DNA of 7,071 bases from Acidiferrobacter sp. (GCA_002694065.1 NZKZ01000011.1:10744-17814); one strand, 5' to 3'. Positions 1-6,352 are shown, counted from the first letter of the stretch. Notes: generated by a model from the letters alone, not told the origin. Numbers and translations are program-made.

Positions 1-543
1 CTGAAAGCGCACCCGATACAGCAGGCAGTTCTGGGCCTCGTTGGTGAAATGGCCGATTTCAATCTAGATGCCACCCCGGGCGGTATCGATGGGTGCGGCA
101 TTCCCGTAGCGGGGATACCACTTGAGCCGTTGGCACTGGCGTTTGCGCGTTTTGCGACTGGGTCAGGCCTAGACGCCAAGCGCCAGGCAGCCGCCCAAAG
201 AATCTATCAGGCAATGGTCCGTGAGCCATTCATGGTGGCAGGAAGTGAGCGATGGTGCACTCGGGCCATGCAGGCGGGAAAGGGCGCGTTTATCGTGAAG
301 ACCGGGGCGGAGGGTGTGTACTGCGGCGCAGTCCCCGAAGCCGGGGTGGGTATTGCTCTGAAGATCGATGACGGGGCGTCTCGAGCTGCGGAATGTGCTA
401 TGGGCGCAGTCCTCTCGGGCCTTGACTGTTTGACCAAAGAGCAATCTTCCGATCTTGTTGGTTCTGAAATCCTCAATGTTGCCGGAAAGAAAGTCGGCCG
501 GGTGCAGCCCGCTCCAGAGGTGGCCGACTTCGTGCTGTGGTGA
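1..543 (+). CDS. L-asparaginase II family protein, C-terminal part (5' end outside the window)
   Basis: The frame is open from base 1, so the start lies upstream and only about 180 C-terminal residues are visible. The first visible residues read LKAHPIQQAVLGLVGEM, so the Met at 49 is internal rather than a start. Family-typical segments follow: HPIQQ near the left edge, GIDGCGIP (bases about 85-108), the KTGAEGVY glycine turn near base 300, and KIDDGASRA near 360. These match the asparaginase II family (Pfam Asparaginase_II, the Rhizobium etli AnsA type), which hydrolyses L-asparagine to aspartate and ammonia and is unrelated in fold to E. coli AnsA/AnsB. From knowledge of the rhizobial enzymes, the Cys in DGCG is the likely second metal-binding Cys; the catalytic Ser/Lys residues would lie in the missing N-terminal half. 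The protein ends in EVADFVLW. The gene converges on the operon at 576-3210 with 32 bp between stops. Substrate specificity cannot be judged from this part. Confidence 0.88.
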   Translation: MKAHPIQQAVLGLVGEMADFNLDATPGGIDGCGIPVAGIPLEPLALAFARFATGSGLDAKRQAAAQRIYQAMVREPFMVAGSERWCTRAMQAGKGAFIVKTGAEGVYCGAVPEAGVGIALKIDDGASRAAECAMGAVLSGLDCLTKEQSSDLVGSEILNVAGKKVGRVQPAPEVADFVLW

Positions 544-575
544 TGTAGAAGTCTCCAGAGCGCGGATTTTCGCGG

Positions 576-1055
576 CTAGTCTTTTGTGACAGTTGATGAA
601 TTACCTGTTTTCAGGGGGAGCCGTCGAGGGGCGTCGGAAAATGTGGCGCTGCCACTGCCGTCAATCTGACCTTGCTGGGTGTAACCTTCCTGGTGGCGTG
701 CTTGCGCCGTGTCCAGGCGATCGTGCAGTTCGTTGCTGTAAGGCAATTCGTAGGCACGGGGCGCCTCCCATTCTTGCGTCTGCACCCAAAGATAAATCTG
801 GCCAGCTTGTTCTTGAGCAGGGTTGGGTTCCTCAACCTGCCAGGCATGCAGGGTGAATTCTTCCGGGAGCGATGATTGGCTGGGCCATCCCTGAAGCGTG
901 TTCAGTGAGAAAAAATGTATCAAGTAGAAGGCGGATGCCGCCAGGACCACCGACGCCCGCGCAGTAAACGAGAGTCTCGACCGAATTAACAGCAACAGCA
1001 GAACGAAGAGACTGAATACATACGTGACCGTCAGAACGATCAGGTTACCGGTCAC
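576..1055 (-). CDS. Small two-helix membrane protein of unknown function, third gene of a MotA/ExbD-like block
   Basis: 159 residues from a GTG start. The start overlaps the stop of the ExbD-like gene by four bases (GTGA), which implies translational coupling and supports the start. Two hydrophobic segments are visible, about residues 5-25 and 33-53, joined by a basic loop (RSRLSFTAR). By the positive-inside rule, both ends should face the periplasm. Residues 54-159 form a soluble polar tail containing QIYLWVQTQEW and PRAYELPYSNELHDRL and ending in a low-complexity Ser/Thr/Gly stretch. No enzyme motif or known domain is recognised. It is last in the yciB-bolA-channel operon, with no room for another gene before the convergent asparaginase stop. 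Inference: an accessory subunit of the ion-channel-like complex encoded just upstream. The reading frame is well supported by its position and overlap; the function is unknown. Confidence 0.8.
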   Translation of the reverse strand: MTGNLIVLTVTYVFSLFVLLLLLIRSRLSFTARASVVLAASAFYLIHFFSLNTLQGWPSQSSLPEEFTLHAWQVEEPNPAQEQAGQIYLWVQTQEWEAPRAYELPYSNELHDRLDTAQARHQEGYTQQGQIDGSGSATFSDAPRRLPLKTGNSSTVTKD

Positions 1056-1663
1056 GTCTCTGGCTCCAACAGATAGGGCGTGAGTCGCACCTGCCGCTCG
1101 TTCACGTTGATGATGCTGCCGTCGCGAGTCGGGGTGAAACGAACAATAGTGCGCTCCTCGTCAGACTTGGAGAGCACGACGCGCTTAACGAAGACTGTCT
1201 GGACAGACGGATTGATCCGTTCAATCTTGACGAGAGCCTCAATGGGCTCGAGATCCCGCTTTTCGTAGTAATACAGATTCACGGTGTATTCGCCGTCGAT
1301 TAGGCCCCGCAGGGTGACGAGTTCCTGATTGATCGGATACACGACTTCACGGCCTTCGATGACGACCGTATCGTTGACCGCGCCCTGGTCATCGCGATCA
1401 AGGTGGAGCCAGCCAGCGTCCTTCTTCAGGTAGGAGACGATCTCTCCAAGCGGGTCCCGTACCCACAAGTCGATATCATCGGTGCGGTTTTCCGGCCAGG
1501 TCACCGAAATAATGTACTCGGCCTTTAGGTTGACTTTGCCCTGCCGAGCCTCGGGATTGAAATAGACCAATGAAACAAAAAATAGCAGCGTGAAGCCGAG
1601 CAGCGCATTGAACAGCAGATCCACAAACGGATCCGTGGTGTAGCCCCCGGTTCTTCTGATCAT
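1052..1663 (-). CDS. ExbD/MotB-like single-helix subunit with a DUF2135/YfaP-like beta domain
   Basis: 203 residues. The ATG overlaps the stop of the MotA-like gene by four bases (ATGA). The short basic N-terminus (MIRRTGG) is followed by one transmembrane helix, about residues 13-34. That helix opens with DPFVDLLFNALLGF, whose Asp15 sits where ExbD, TolR and MotB carry their proton-binding Asp (compare the PFIDVMLVLLIIF type of ExbD segment). After the helix, residues about 48-145 look like a beta sandwich: ISVTWPENRTDDIDLWVRDP, then GWLHLDRDDQG, then GEYTVNLYYYEKRD. This resembles DUF2135/YfaP-like domains, in which a TDxDLxVxDPxG strand is followed by an LDRDDxxG loop. No OmpA-like peptidoglycan-binding domain is present. 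Residues 146-203 add further beta-strand-like sequence. Family membership of the helix is fairly firm; the domain assignment rests on motif resemblance. Likely role: the ion-conducting and force-transmitting partner of the channel subunit encoded just upstream. Confidence 0.85.
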   Translation of the reverse strand: MIRRTGGYTTDPFVDLLFNALLGFTLLFFVSLVYFNPEARQGKVNLKAEYIISVTWPENRTDDIDLWVRDPLGEIVSYLKKDAGWLHLDRDDQGAVNDTVVIEGREVVYPINQELVTLRGLIDGEYTVNLYYYEKRDLEPIEALVKIERINPSVQTVFVKRVVLSKSDEERTIVRFTPTRDGSIINVNERQVRLTPYLLEPET

Positions 1664-2367
1664 GGATTGGCGTCAGGAGTTGTATCGGATCCCCGAAAGT
1701 CCTGTGTATCTACCGCTGCGACAATGAGGCCGAAGAGTTTGTCTGCGGCGCGATCCAACAGTTGATACTGCACGCCAAGAATGAGACCGCTGCTGAGACC
1801 GGCAAGGGTAGTGAAAAGCGCGATGCGCATGCCGCCACTCATCTGGGTGAGCATGAGCTTTGCCGCATTGAGATCAGTGGTTTCCATTTGCGCCACCGAG
1901 TTCAGCATGAAGATAAATCCAATTACGGTCCCAAGCAGGCCCAGCTTGATCATCAGATCCGCGACAAACCAGCCGCTTGCGTGACCGGCGCGCACCTGCT
2001 GTTGAAGATCTGTCCCGAGATTGACGAGGTCGGCTGAATTTCGTCCGTTTGCCAGAGCCCGGGCCACAGCATGCTGATAATTCTGCGCGATAGATGAAGT
2101 GTCATTGCCGGATTGCACCGTCCCTGACGAAGCAAGATGCCGGGCACTTTCGCACTCTTTGTCGATTTGCCATGAGCGGTAACCCGCGTGAGCAGATGCG
2201 ACTACGAGTCCTCCGAGAATCACAAGAGACAGACGACTGGTGTCCTGCTCCCAAAACAGCGCAAAAAGACCGAATTGAATAAAGAGGGCCGCACCGAGTA
2301 CCAGTAGTCCGGCAATAGCAAGCCAGTAAAGGAAGGTGTGTCCTATGGAGTCGCGGTATTGCTTCAC
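1660..2367 (-). CDS. MotA/TolQ/ExbB-family proton channel subunit
   Basis: 235 residues from a GTG start, 8 bp after the bolA stop. No other in-frame start is found nearby; the next Met is in TM3. Four hydrophobic segments are visible: about 11-36, 45-63, 132-158 and 180-201. A cytoplasmic stretch of about 70 residues lies between the second and third. The family signature is in the last two helices: KLGLLGTVIGFIFML (141-155), then SGGMRIALFTTLAGL (177-191) and a YQLLDRAADK exit. These match the TM2/TM3 core of ExbB/TolQ and TM3/TM4 of MotA, including the Thr residues (T147, T186, T187) that line the proton path in the family. The next gene supplies the Asp-bearing partner helix, so the two should form an inner-membrane stator-like complex using ion-motive force. 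No flagellar, TonB or Tol-Pal genes are adjacent, so it should not be named motA, exbB or tolQ. Confidence 0.9.
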   Translation of the reverse strand: MKQYRDSIGHTFLYWLAIAGLLVLGAALFIQFGLFALFWEQDTSRLSLVILGGLVVASAHAGYRSWQIDKECESARHLASSGTVQSGNDTSSIAQNYQHAVARALANGRNSADLVNLGTDLQQQVRAGHASGWFVADLMIKLGLLGTVIGFIFMLNSVAQMETTDLNAAKLMLTQMSGGMRIALFTTLAGLSSGLILGVQYQLLDRAADKLFGLIVAAVDTQDFRGSDTTPDANP

Positions 2368-2375
2368 GGGACGGA

Positions 2376-2642
2376 CTACAACTCTTCTGCGCTGTACGCC
2401 TGAATGCTGAGCGCATGGATTTCTTTTTTCATCAGATGGCCAACCGCCTCGTACACGAGGCGATGCCGGGCGAGGGTATTAAGTCCTTTAAAACAACTTG
2501 CCACGATCGTCACCTCGTAGTGGCCTCCGCCGCCCGCAGCACCGGCATGGCCCGCGTGCAGATGGCTTTGATCCTCAATCTCAACGGATTCGGCTGACAG
2601 ATGTTCTCTGATCCGGCTGACAATCACTTCAGGGGTATCCAT
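2376..2642 (-). CDS. BolA/IbaG-family protein
   Basis: 88 residues, a normal length for this small cytosolic family. The ATG is one base after the yciB stop (TAAGATG on the minus strand), and GGAG lies about 7 bases before the ATG, the best Shine-Dalgarno in the window. Recognisable family elements are an N-terminal helix (PEVIVSRIREHL), a loop rich in His and Gly (HLHAGHAGAAGGGGHYEV), FKGLNTLARHRLVYEAV (51-67), and the C-terminal IHALSIQAYSAEE. The invariant His of IHALSI (H76) is the residue that in BolA-monothiol glutaredoxin pairs helps hold a [2Fe-2S] cluster. BolA proteins act in iron-sulfur trafficking and in envelope and cell-shape stress responses. The insertion loop is longer and more Gly-rich than in E. 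coli BolA. It could be of the BolA or IbaG (YrbA) subgroup; the sequence alone does not settle which. Confidence 0.92.
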   Translation of the reverse strand: MDTPEVIVSRIREHLSAESVEIEDQSHLHAGHAGAAGGGGHYEVTIVASCFKGLNTLARHRLVYEAVGHLMKKEIHALSIQAYSAEEL

Positions 2643-2643
2643 C

Positions 2644-3210
2644 TTAGGACTCCGGTGGCTTGGTGGTGATGTATCGCGCGACCAGCATCATCTGGATGAT
2701 ACTGAACGCGAGGGTTAATCCGAGCAGACCAAAGACTTTGAAGTTGACCCAAAAGTCCGTTCGGAGCGGTTCATCGAGGTGAGGGCGGAAGTAAAAAGCC
2801 ACGTATACGTTGAGCAGTCCGCTAATGAAGAAGAATAATCCCCAGGAGACGTTGACCTTTTTCCAGATTGCAGCAGGCATCTGCATCTGCCCTCCGAGAA
2901 GACGCTCCAGCACCGTTTGTTTGCCGATGAACTGACTCCCCAACACGATCACCGCAAAGATCCAGTTGACGATGGTCGGTTTCCATTTGATGAACATGTC
3001 ATCGCGAAAGAGCAAAGTCATTCCGCCGAAAATCAGGATGACAAAGAGTGTGACCAGGTGGGTCGTTTCAAATTTTCCGTGCCGAATCCTGACAAAAACC
3101 ACCTGGGCCAGGGAGGCAGCCATCGCTACGAGGGTCGCGAGGTAGATGTCGTAAAACTTGTAAGCGCCGAAGAACAGAATAAGCGGAAAAAAATCAAAGA
3201 GGAGTTTCAT
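2644..3210 (-). CDS. yciB: YciB/IspZ-family inner membrane protein (septation protein A)
   Basis: 188 residues when started at the ATG at 3210. That start gives the family-typical N-terminus MKLLFDFFPLILFFGAYKFY; E. coli YciB begins similarly and has about 179 residues. The frame continues upstream to 3306, adding 32 residues (MCYQG...), but that extension is polar, unlike the family, and contains a TATAAT box at 3249-3244, so it is probably leader and promoter. About five or six hydrophobic helices are visible: roughly 5-18, 22-41, 50-67, 77-95, 121-141 and 155-176. Family motifs include WKPTIVNW (76-83) and FWVNFKVFG (153-161). YciB is an inner-membrane protein linked to cell envelope and septum synthesis and to cell length. 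It is the first gene of the five-gene run. In many relatives a yciI gene sits between yciB and bolA; here bolA follows directly with one base between them. Confidence 0.93.
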   Translation of the reverse strand: MKLLFDFFPLILFFGAYKFYDIYLATLVAMAASLAQVVFVRIRHGKFETTHLVTLFVILIFGGMTLLFRDDMFIKWKPTIVNWIFAVIVLGSQFIGKQTVLERLLGGQMQMPAAIWKKVNVSWGLFFFISGLLNVYVAFYFRPHLDEPLRTDFWVNFKVFGLLGLTLAFSIIQMMLVARYITTKPPES

Positions 3211-3243
3211 AAAGCCGAAAGGGAAAACGGACGTTGAACTAAA

Positions 3244-3249
3244 ATTATA
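3244..3249 (-). promoter_or_regulatory. Candidate -10 box for the yciB operon
   Basis: The minus strand reads TATAAT, a perfect sigma-70 -10 hexamer, 33 bases before the yciB ATG at 3210. This predicts a short leader of about 25-30 bases. No good -35 hexamer is seen at a 16-18 base spacing (CAGCAC at 17). The box lies inside the 5' extension of the yciB frame, which favours the downstream start. Confidence 0.45.
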
Positions 3250-3344
3250 GTAGTCGATAGAGTTTTGTGCTGACATTGGACCAGAGTTAGAACCCTGATA
3301 ACACACAGGTTTTCTGGAATATGGTCGCTGCGGGAGCGATTCGG

Positions 3345-3350
3345 CATAAT
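3345..3350 (+). promoter_or_regulatory. Weak candidate -10 box for panB
   Basis: CATAAT matches the -10 consensus at five of six bases and ends 40 bases before the panB ATG. The hexamer 17 bases upstream (TGGTCG, 3322-3327) matches TTGACA at only three positions. The 3211-3390 region separates divergent yciB and panB and must hold both promoters unless panB is read from further upstream. No operator or riboswitch is recognised in it. Confidence 0.25.
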
Positions 3351-3390
3351 CCGCGTCCGGGCCCGAGCGGTATTTGATCTTCTCCTGACT

Positions 3391-4197
3391 ATGGCCAGTA
3401 AGTCACCAATCACAATTACAGAGTTGTCTGCGATGAAGGCCAGGGGCGAGCGGATTTGCTGCCTCACGGTCTATGACTATAGTTTTGCGCACATGCTTGA
3501 CCGCGCGGGAGTCGAGATCCTGCTGGTGGGGGACAGCCTCGGTATGGTCATCCAAGGCCACCCGACCACCTTGCCGGTGAGCCTCGACGATGCGGTGTAT
3601 CACACGCAATGTGTTGCGCGGGGGTGTGAGAATGCCCTGCTTATTGCGGACATGCCGTTTGGCTCTTTTCAGGGGGATCCCCAAAGCGCTTTTGATAGTG
3701 CGGCGCGACTCATGGGCGAAGGCCAGGCGCATATGGTAAAGATTGAAGGCGGTGCAGTCATGGCCGAGACAGTCGCTTTTTTGGTGGATCGCGGTGTGCC
3801 AGTATGTGGTCATCTCGGATTAACCCCTCAATCGGTGAATCAGTTGGGAGGTTTTCGTGTGCAGGGGCGTCAAGAGTCCGTAGCTGACCGGCTTCGACAG
3901 GACGCGCAGAGTCTGCAGAATGCGGGGGCCTCGGTGCTGGTTCTTGAGGCAGTGCCCTCGGGTCTCGCCAAGGAGATTACCCAAGGCCTCACGATTCCTA
4001 CCATCGGGATCGGCGCCGGACCGGATACCGACGGCCAGGTTCTCGTACTCTATGATCTTCTTGGTATCTATCCCCAAAAGAGTCCGAAATTCAGCAAGAA
4101 CTTTTTAGACGGGGCGGGGTCTGTCTCAGGCGCAGTCCAGGCCTTTATCGAGGACGTCAGATCGGGTCAGTTTCCAGGCCCTGAACACAGTTTTTGA
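3391..4197 (+). CDS. panB: 3-methyl-2-oxobutanoate hydroxymethyltransferase (ketopantoate hydroxymethyltransferase)
   Basis: 268 residues (E. coli PanB has 264), matching the family end to end. The enzyme transfers a hydroxymethyl group from 5,10-methylene-tetrahydrofolate to 2-oxoisovalerate to make ketopantoate, the first committed step to pantothenate and CoA, in the cytosol. Visible motifs are TVYDYSFA (26-33), LVGDSLGMVIQGH (45-57) with metal ligand D48, ADMPFG with D87, MVKIEGG with K117 and E119, the near-invariant CGHLGLTPQSVN (139-150), VLEAVP with the catalytic Glu at 186 (E. coli E181), IPTIGIGAG (202-210), and a PGPEHSF C-terminus. All active-site residues known from E. coli are present. 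The ATG gives the expected N-terminus, although no Shine-Dalgarno is seen before it. panC, its usual partner, is not in the window; the next gene is an unrelated NTF2-like protein. Confidence 0.98.
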   Translation: MASKSPITITELSAMKARGERICCLTVYDYSFAHMLDRAGVEILLVGDSLGMVIQGHPTTLPVSLDDAVYHTQCVARGCENALLIADMPFGSFQGDPQSAFDSAARLMGEGQAHMVKIEGGAVMAETVAFLVDRGVPVCGHLGLTPQSVNQLGGFRVQGRQESVADRLRQDAQSLQNAGASVLVLEAVPSGLAKEITQGLTIPTIGIGAGPDTDGQVLVLYDLLGIYPQKSPKFSKNFLDGAGSVSGAVQAFIEDVRSGQFPGPEHSF

Positions 4198-4278
4198 TTG
4201 TGGTTATCGGGCAACCTCTCCGTCGCTTTTGGGGTATTGTCCTTTCTTTACCCTGCATCTAACAGGTACCTCCTTCAT

Positions 4279-4668
4279 ATGGAAAACTCCAACACTTCTC
4301 AAAAGGCCGCGCTTCAGAAGTTCGGTCAGGCGCTCAACAGTTATGACCTGGCAGGTGGAAGTGCCGTGGTCACCGAAGACTTCGTATGGAGTTACTATGA
4401 GGGGCCGGACGCCCCCGACGGCCGACTGCTCCACGGGTTTGAGGCGGCATGCCGCATGGTGGCCGAAAGGGCGGCGCGACTCGAAGCGCCGATTGAGTGG
4501 AGCGAATCCGAAGAACACTTCTGCGGGGATAAAGTGTTGTGCACCTCTCGGGCGACCGGTTGTTTTCACGATACTGGGGCATTCGATGTACGCCTGATTG
4601 ATATCTTTTCGTTTCGTGGTGATCGGATCTGCTCCAAAGACACCTACTGGAAAATCATCACGACTTGA
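4279..4668 (+). CDS. NTF2/SnoaL-like small protein
   Basis: 129 residues from the ATG at 4279. The frame can be extended to a TTG at 4198, immediately after the panB stop, but those 27 residues (MWLSGNLSVAFGVL...) do not look like part of the fold and are better read as intergenic. The sequence has the NTF2-like pattern: an N-terminal helix (ALQKFGQALNSYDL), then DFVWSYYEGPDAPDGRLLHG (34-53), a helix (AACRMVAERAARLEA), and C-terminal strands ending in DVRLIDIFSFRGDRI and DTYWK. This cone-shaped fold serves enzymes (SnoaL cyclases, ketosteroid isomerase, limonene-epoxide hydrolase) and non-catalytic binders; the sequence shows no subgroup-specific catalytic set. It precedes the GMC oxidoreductase gene by 67 bp in the same direction, so a shared small-molecule pathway is plausible but unproven. 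No Shine-Dalgarno is evident. Confidence 0.78.
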   Translation: MENSNTSQKAALQKFGQALNSYDLAGGSAVVTEDFVWSYYEGPDAPDGRLLHGFEAACRMVAERAARLEAPIEWSESEEHFCGDKVLCTSRATGCFHDTGAFDVRLIDIFSFRGDRICSKDTYWKIITT

Positions 4669-4735
4669 TGCCGGGATCGCTTTGCAAGTTTCCGGGATAA
4701 CTTTCAGCAGCGACTAACCGGTTGTTTTTCATTCG

Positions 4736-6352
4736 ATGGCCGATACCCCAAAGAAGCGGTTTGACTACATCATTGTGGGAGCGGGAGCGGCCGGCTGCGT
4801 TCTGGCAAATCGCCTTTCAGCGGATCCCCATAGGTCGGTTCTGCTTCTGGAAGCCGGGGCACTCAGTAACCATTGGCGCTTGCGAATGCCTATGGCGGCA
4901 ATGGATCGGCTCAGCCAGTCGGATAAATTCTGCTGGAAAAACTGGACCGAGCCCGAGGTGCAACTTGATGGCCGCCGGATTTACGTTCCCAGTGGAAGAG
5001 TCATTGGGGGATCCTCCAGCATCAACGGCATGGTTCACATCAGGGGGAATCCAGCAGAATTCGACAGGTGGGCCGAACAGGGTTGTGATGGCTGGAGCTA
5101 TCAGGATGTTCTTCCTTATTTCAGGAAATCAGAAACCTATCACGGTCCACCGAGTTCCCTTCGGGGTATTGACGGGCCACTCAGTGTTTTCAAAACGACA
5201 CCCGTCAATCCGTTAGATGTCGCATTTATAGACTCCGGAGTCGAAGCGGGATTCGGATTATCAGAAGATTTCAATGGGGCTTCCCAGGAGGGCTTCGGCT
5301 CTTACGACCATAGTATCGATGGTGGTCAGCGGGTCAGCGCCGCAACTGCTTATCTCTATCCGGCGCAGGGCCGATCGAATCTCACGGTCATATCAAATGC
5401 GAGAGTGGAGAAGCTCCGGATTGAATCTGGACGAGCGGTTGCGGTGGCCTATCAGAAAAACTCTGAAAGCCACTGGGCTTTTGCGGAGGCTGAAGTCATC
5501 GTATGCGCGGGAGCGATCTGGACGCCCCATCTCCTGCAGAAGTCAGGTGTCGGGCATGCTGACAGGCTTCGCGAGGTTGGAGTGGAGTCGACTCATCATC
5601 TACCGGCCGTCGGCCATGGCCTTCAGAACCATATTGACGTCGTGCTCCAATACGCGTGTAAAGAGCCAGTCAGCATCCTCAATATGACGAAACCCTGGAG
5701 CCAGATTGCGCAGGGACTACGCTGGTTTCAGGGAGGCGGAGGATATTACGGCACTTGTCCGTTCGTCGCAGGAGCCCTGTTTAAAAGTAGTGACACCCAA
5801 CCCTACCCTGATATTCAGGTCATCTTCACTCCCTGCGCGACAGAGCCGGTCAGCCAGAAACCGAGGCGCTATCATGGTTTTCAAGCACATATCGGGCTTC
5901 AGAAATACTCAACGAAGGGTAGAGTGCATTTAAAGAGTGCGGATCCGAGCATCGGCCCAGAAATACGTTTCAATCTCTTAGAAGAGCCAGACGATCAGCA
6001 ACGCTTGGTCTACGCGATCCGACATATGGAGGACGTGTTCCGCCAACCCGCATTTAAGGCATTTTGCGGGGAGAGATTGCTTCCGGGACCCAACGTCGAG
6101 TCAGATGATGATCTCAAGACGTGGTTGACGTTTTCCGCTGGGTGCGCTCACCACTCGTCAGCAAGTTGCCCAATGGGATCGCCTGACAATGAGAGCAGCG
6201 TTGTGGATTCCAAATGCCGAGTCATTGGGCTCGAAGGCTTGCGCGTTGTTGATGCCTCCGTTATGCCGGCGATCGTCAACAGCAACACCCACGCAACTGT
6301 CGTGATGATCGCCGAAAAAGCCGCAGACATGATCATGGGGCGAGAGCCTTGA
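4736..6352 (+). CDS. GMC-family FAD-dependent alcohol dehydrogenase/oxidase (choline dehydrogenase-like)
   Basis: 538 residues, normal for bacterial GMC enzymes. The N-terminal FAD-binding fold is clear: YIIVGAGAAGCVLANRLSAD (11-30), with GAGAAG at 15-20 and the ribose-binding Glu in LLLEAG (39). GMC signature 1 is GRVIGGSSSINGMVHIRGN (87-105), followed by DGWSYQDVLPYF. Signature 2 is GAIWTPHLLQKSGVG (259-273). The C-terminal active site is AHHSSASCPMG (471-481), where H473 aligns with the catalytic His of choline oxidase/BetA, and NSNTHATVVMIAEKAADMI (515-533), where H519 occupies the second catalytic position (Asn in choline oxidase and BetA). It therefore has a His-His pair, as in glucose and aryl-alcohol oxidases. 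No signal peptide is seen, so the protein is probably cytosolic. It oxidises an alcohol by hydride transfer to FAD; substrate and electron acceptor are unknown. No betB or betI gene is adjacent, so betA is not assigned. Confidence 0.93.
   Translation: MADTPKKRFDYIIVGAGAAGCVLANRLSADPHRSVLLLEAGALSNHWRLRMPMAAMDRLSQSDKFCWKNWTEPEVQLDGRRIYVPSGRVIGGSSSINGMVHIRGNPAEFDRWAEQGCDGWSYQDVLPYFRKSETYHGPPSSLRGIDGPLSVFKTTPVNPLDVAFIDSGVEAGFGLSEDFNGASQEGFGSYDHSIDGGQRVSAATAYLYPAQGRSNLTVISNARVEKLRIESGRAVAVAYQKNSESHWAFAEAEVIVCAGAIWTPHLLQKSGVGHADRLREVGVESTHHLPAVGHGLQNHIDVVLQYACKEPVSILNMTKPWSQIAQGLRWFQGGGGYYGTCPFVAGALFKSSDTQPYPDIQVIFTPCATEPVSQKPRRYHGFQAHIGLQKYSTKGRVHLKSADPSIGPEIRFNLLEEPDDQQRLVYAIRHMEDVFRQPAFKAFCGERLLPGPNVESDDDLKTWLTFSAGCAHHSSASCPMGSPDNESSVVDSKCRVIGLEGLRVVDASVMPAIVNSNTHATVVMIAEKAADMIMGREP

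Noticed and set aside
561..574. Possible hairpin CGCG-GATTTT-CGCG between the convergent asparaginase and operon stops
   Set aside because: The stem is only 4 bp and is not followed by a proper T run, so it is not supportable as a terminator.
576..2367. Zorya-type phage defence (ZorA/ZorB-like pair)
   Set aside because: The pair shares the MotA/ExbB plus one-helix layout, but there is no OmpA-like domain on the partner, no long cytoplasmic tail on the channel protein, and no helicase or nuclease gene nearby. The neighbours are housekeeping genes.
576..2367. Plain TolQR or ExbBD operon
   Set aside because: No tolA, tolB, pal or tonB is adjacent, and the one-helix protein has a different, larger periplasmic region. 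The family level is kept but the gene names are not used.
2917..3237. 106-codon + strand frame antisense to yciB
   Set aside because: It lies opposite the yciB coding sequence and is a highly charged translation of antisense membrane codons, with no recognisable motif.
4198..4278. TTG-started extension of the NTF2-like gene directly abutting the panB stop
   Set aside because: The extra 27 residues are hydrophobic and proline-containing, with no match to the fold, and TTG starts are rare. The ATG at 4279 gives a family-sized protein.
4722..5216. Long + strand frame overlapping the start of the GMC gene
   Set aside because: It is an alternative frame within a well-supported GMC coding region that carries its FAD and signature motifs in the other frame; the translation matches no recognisable protein.
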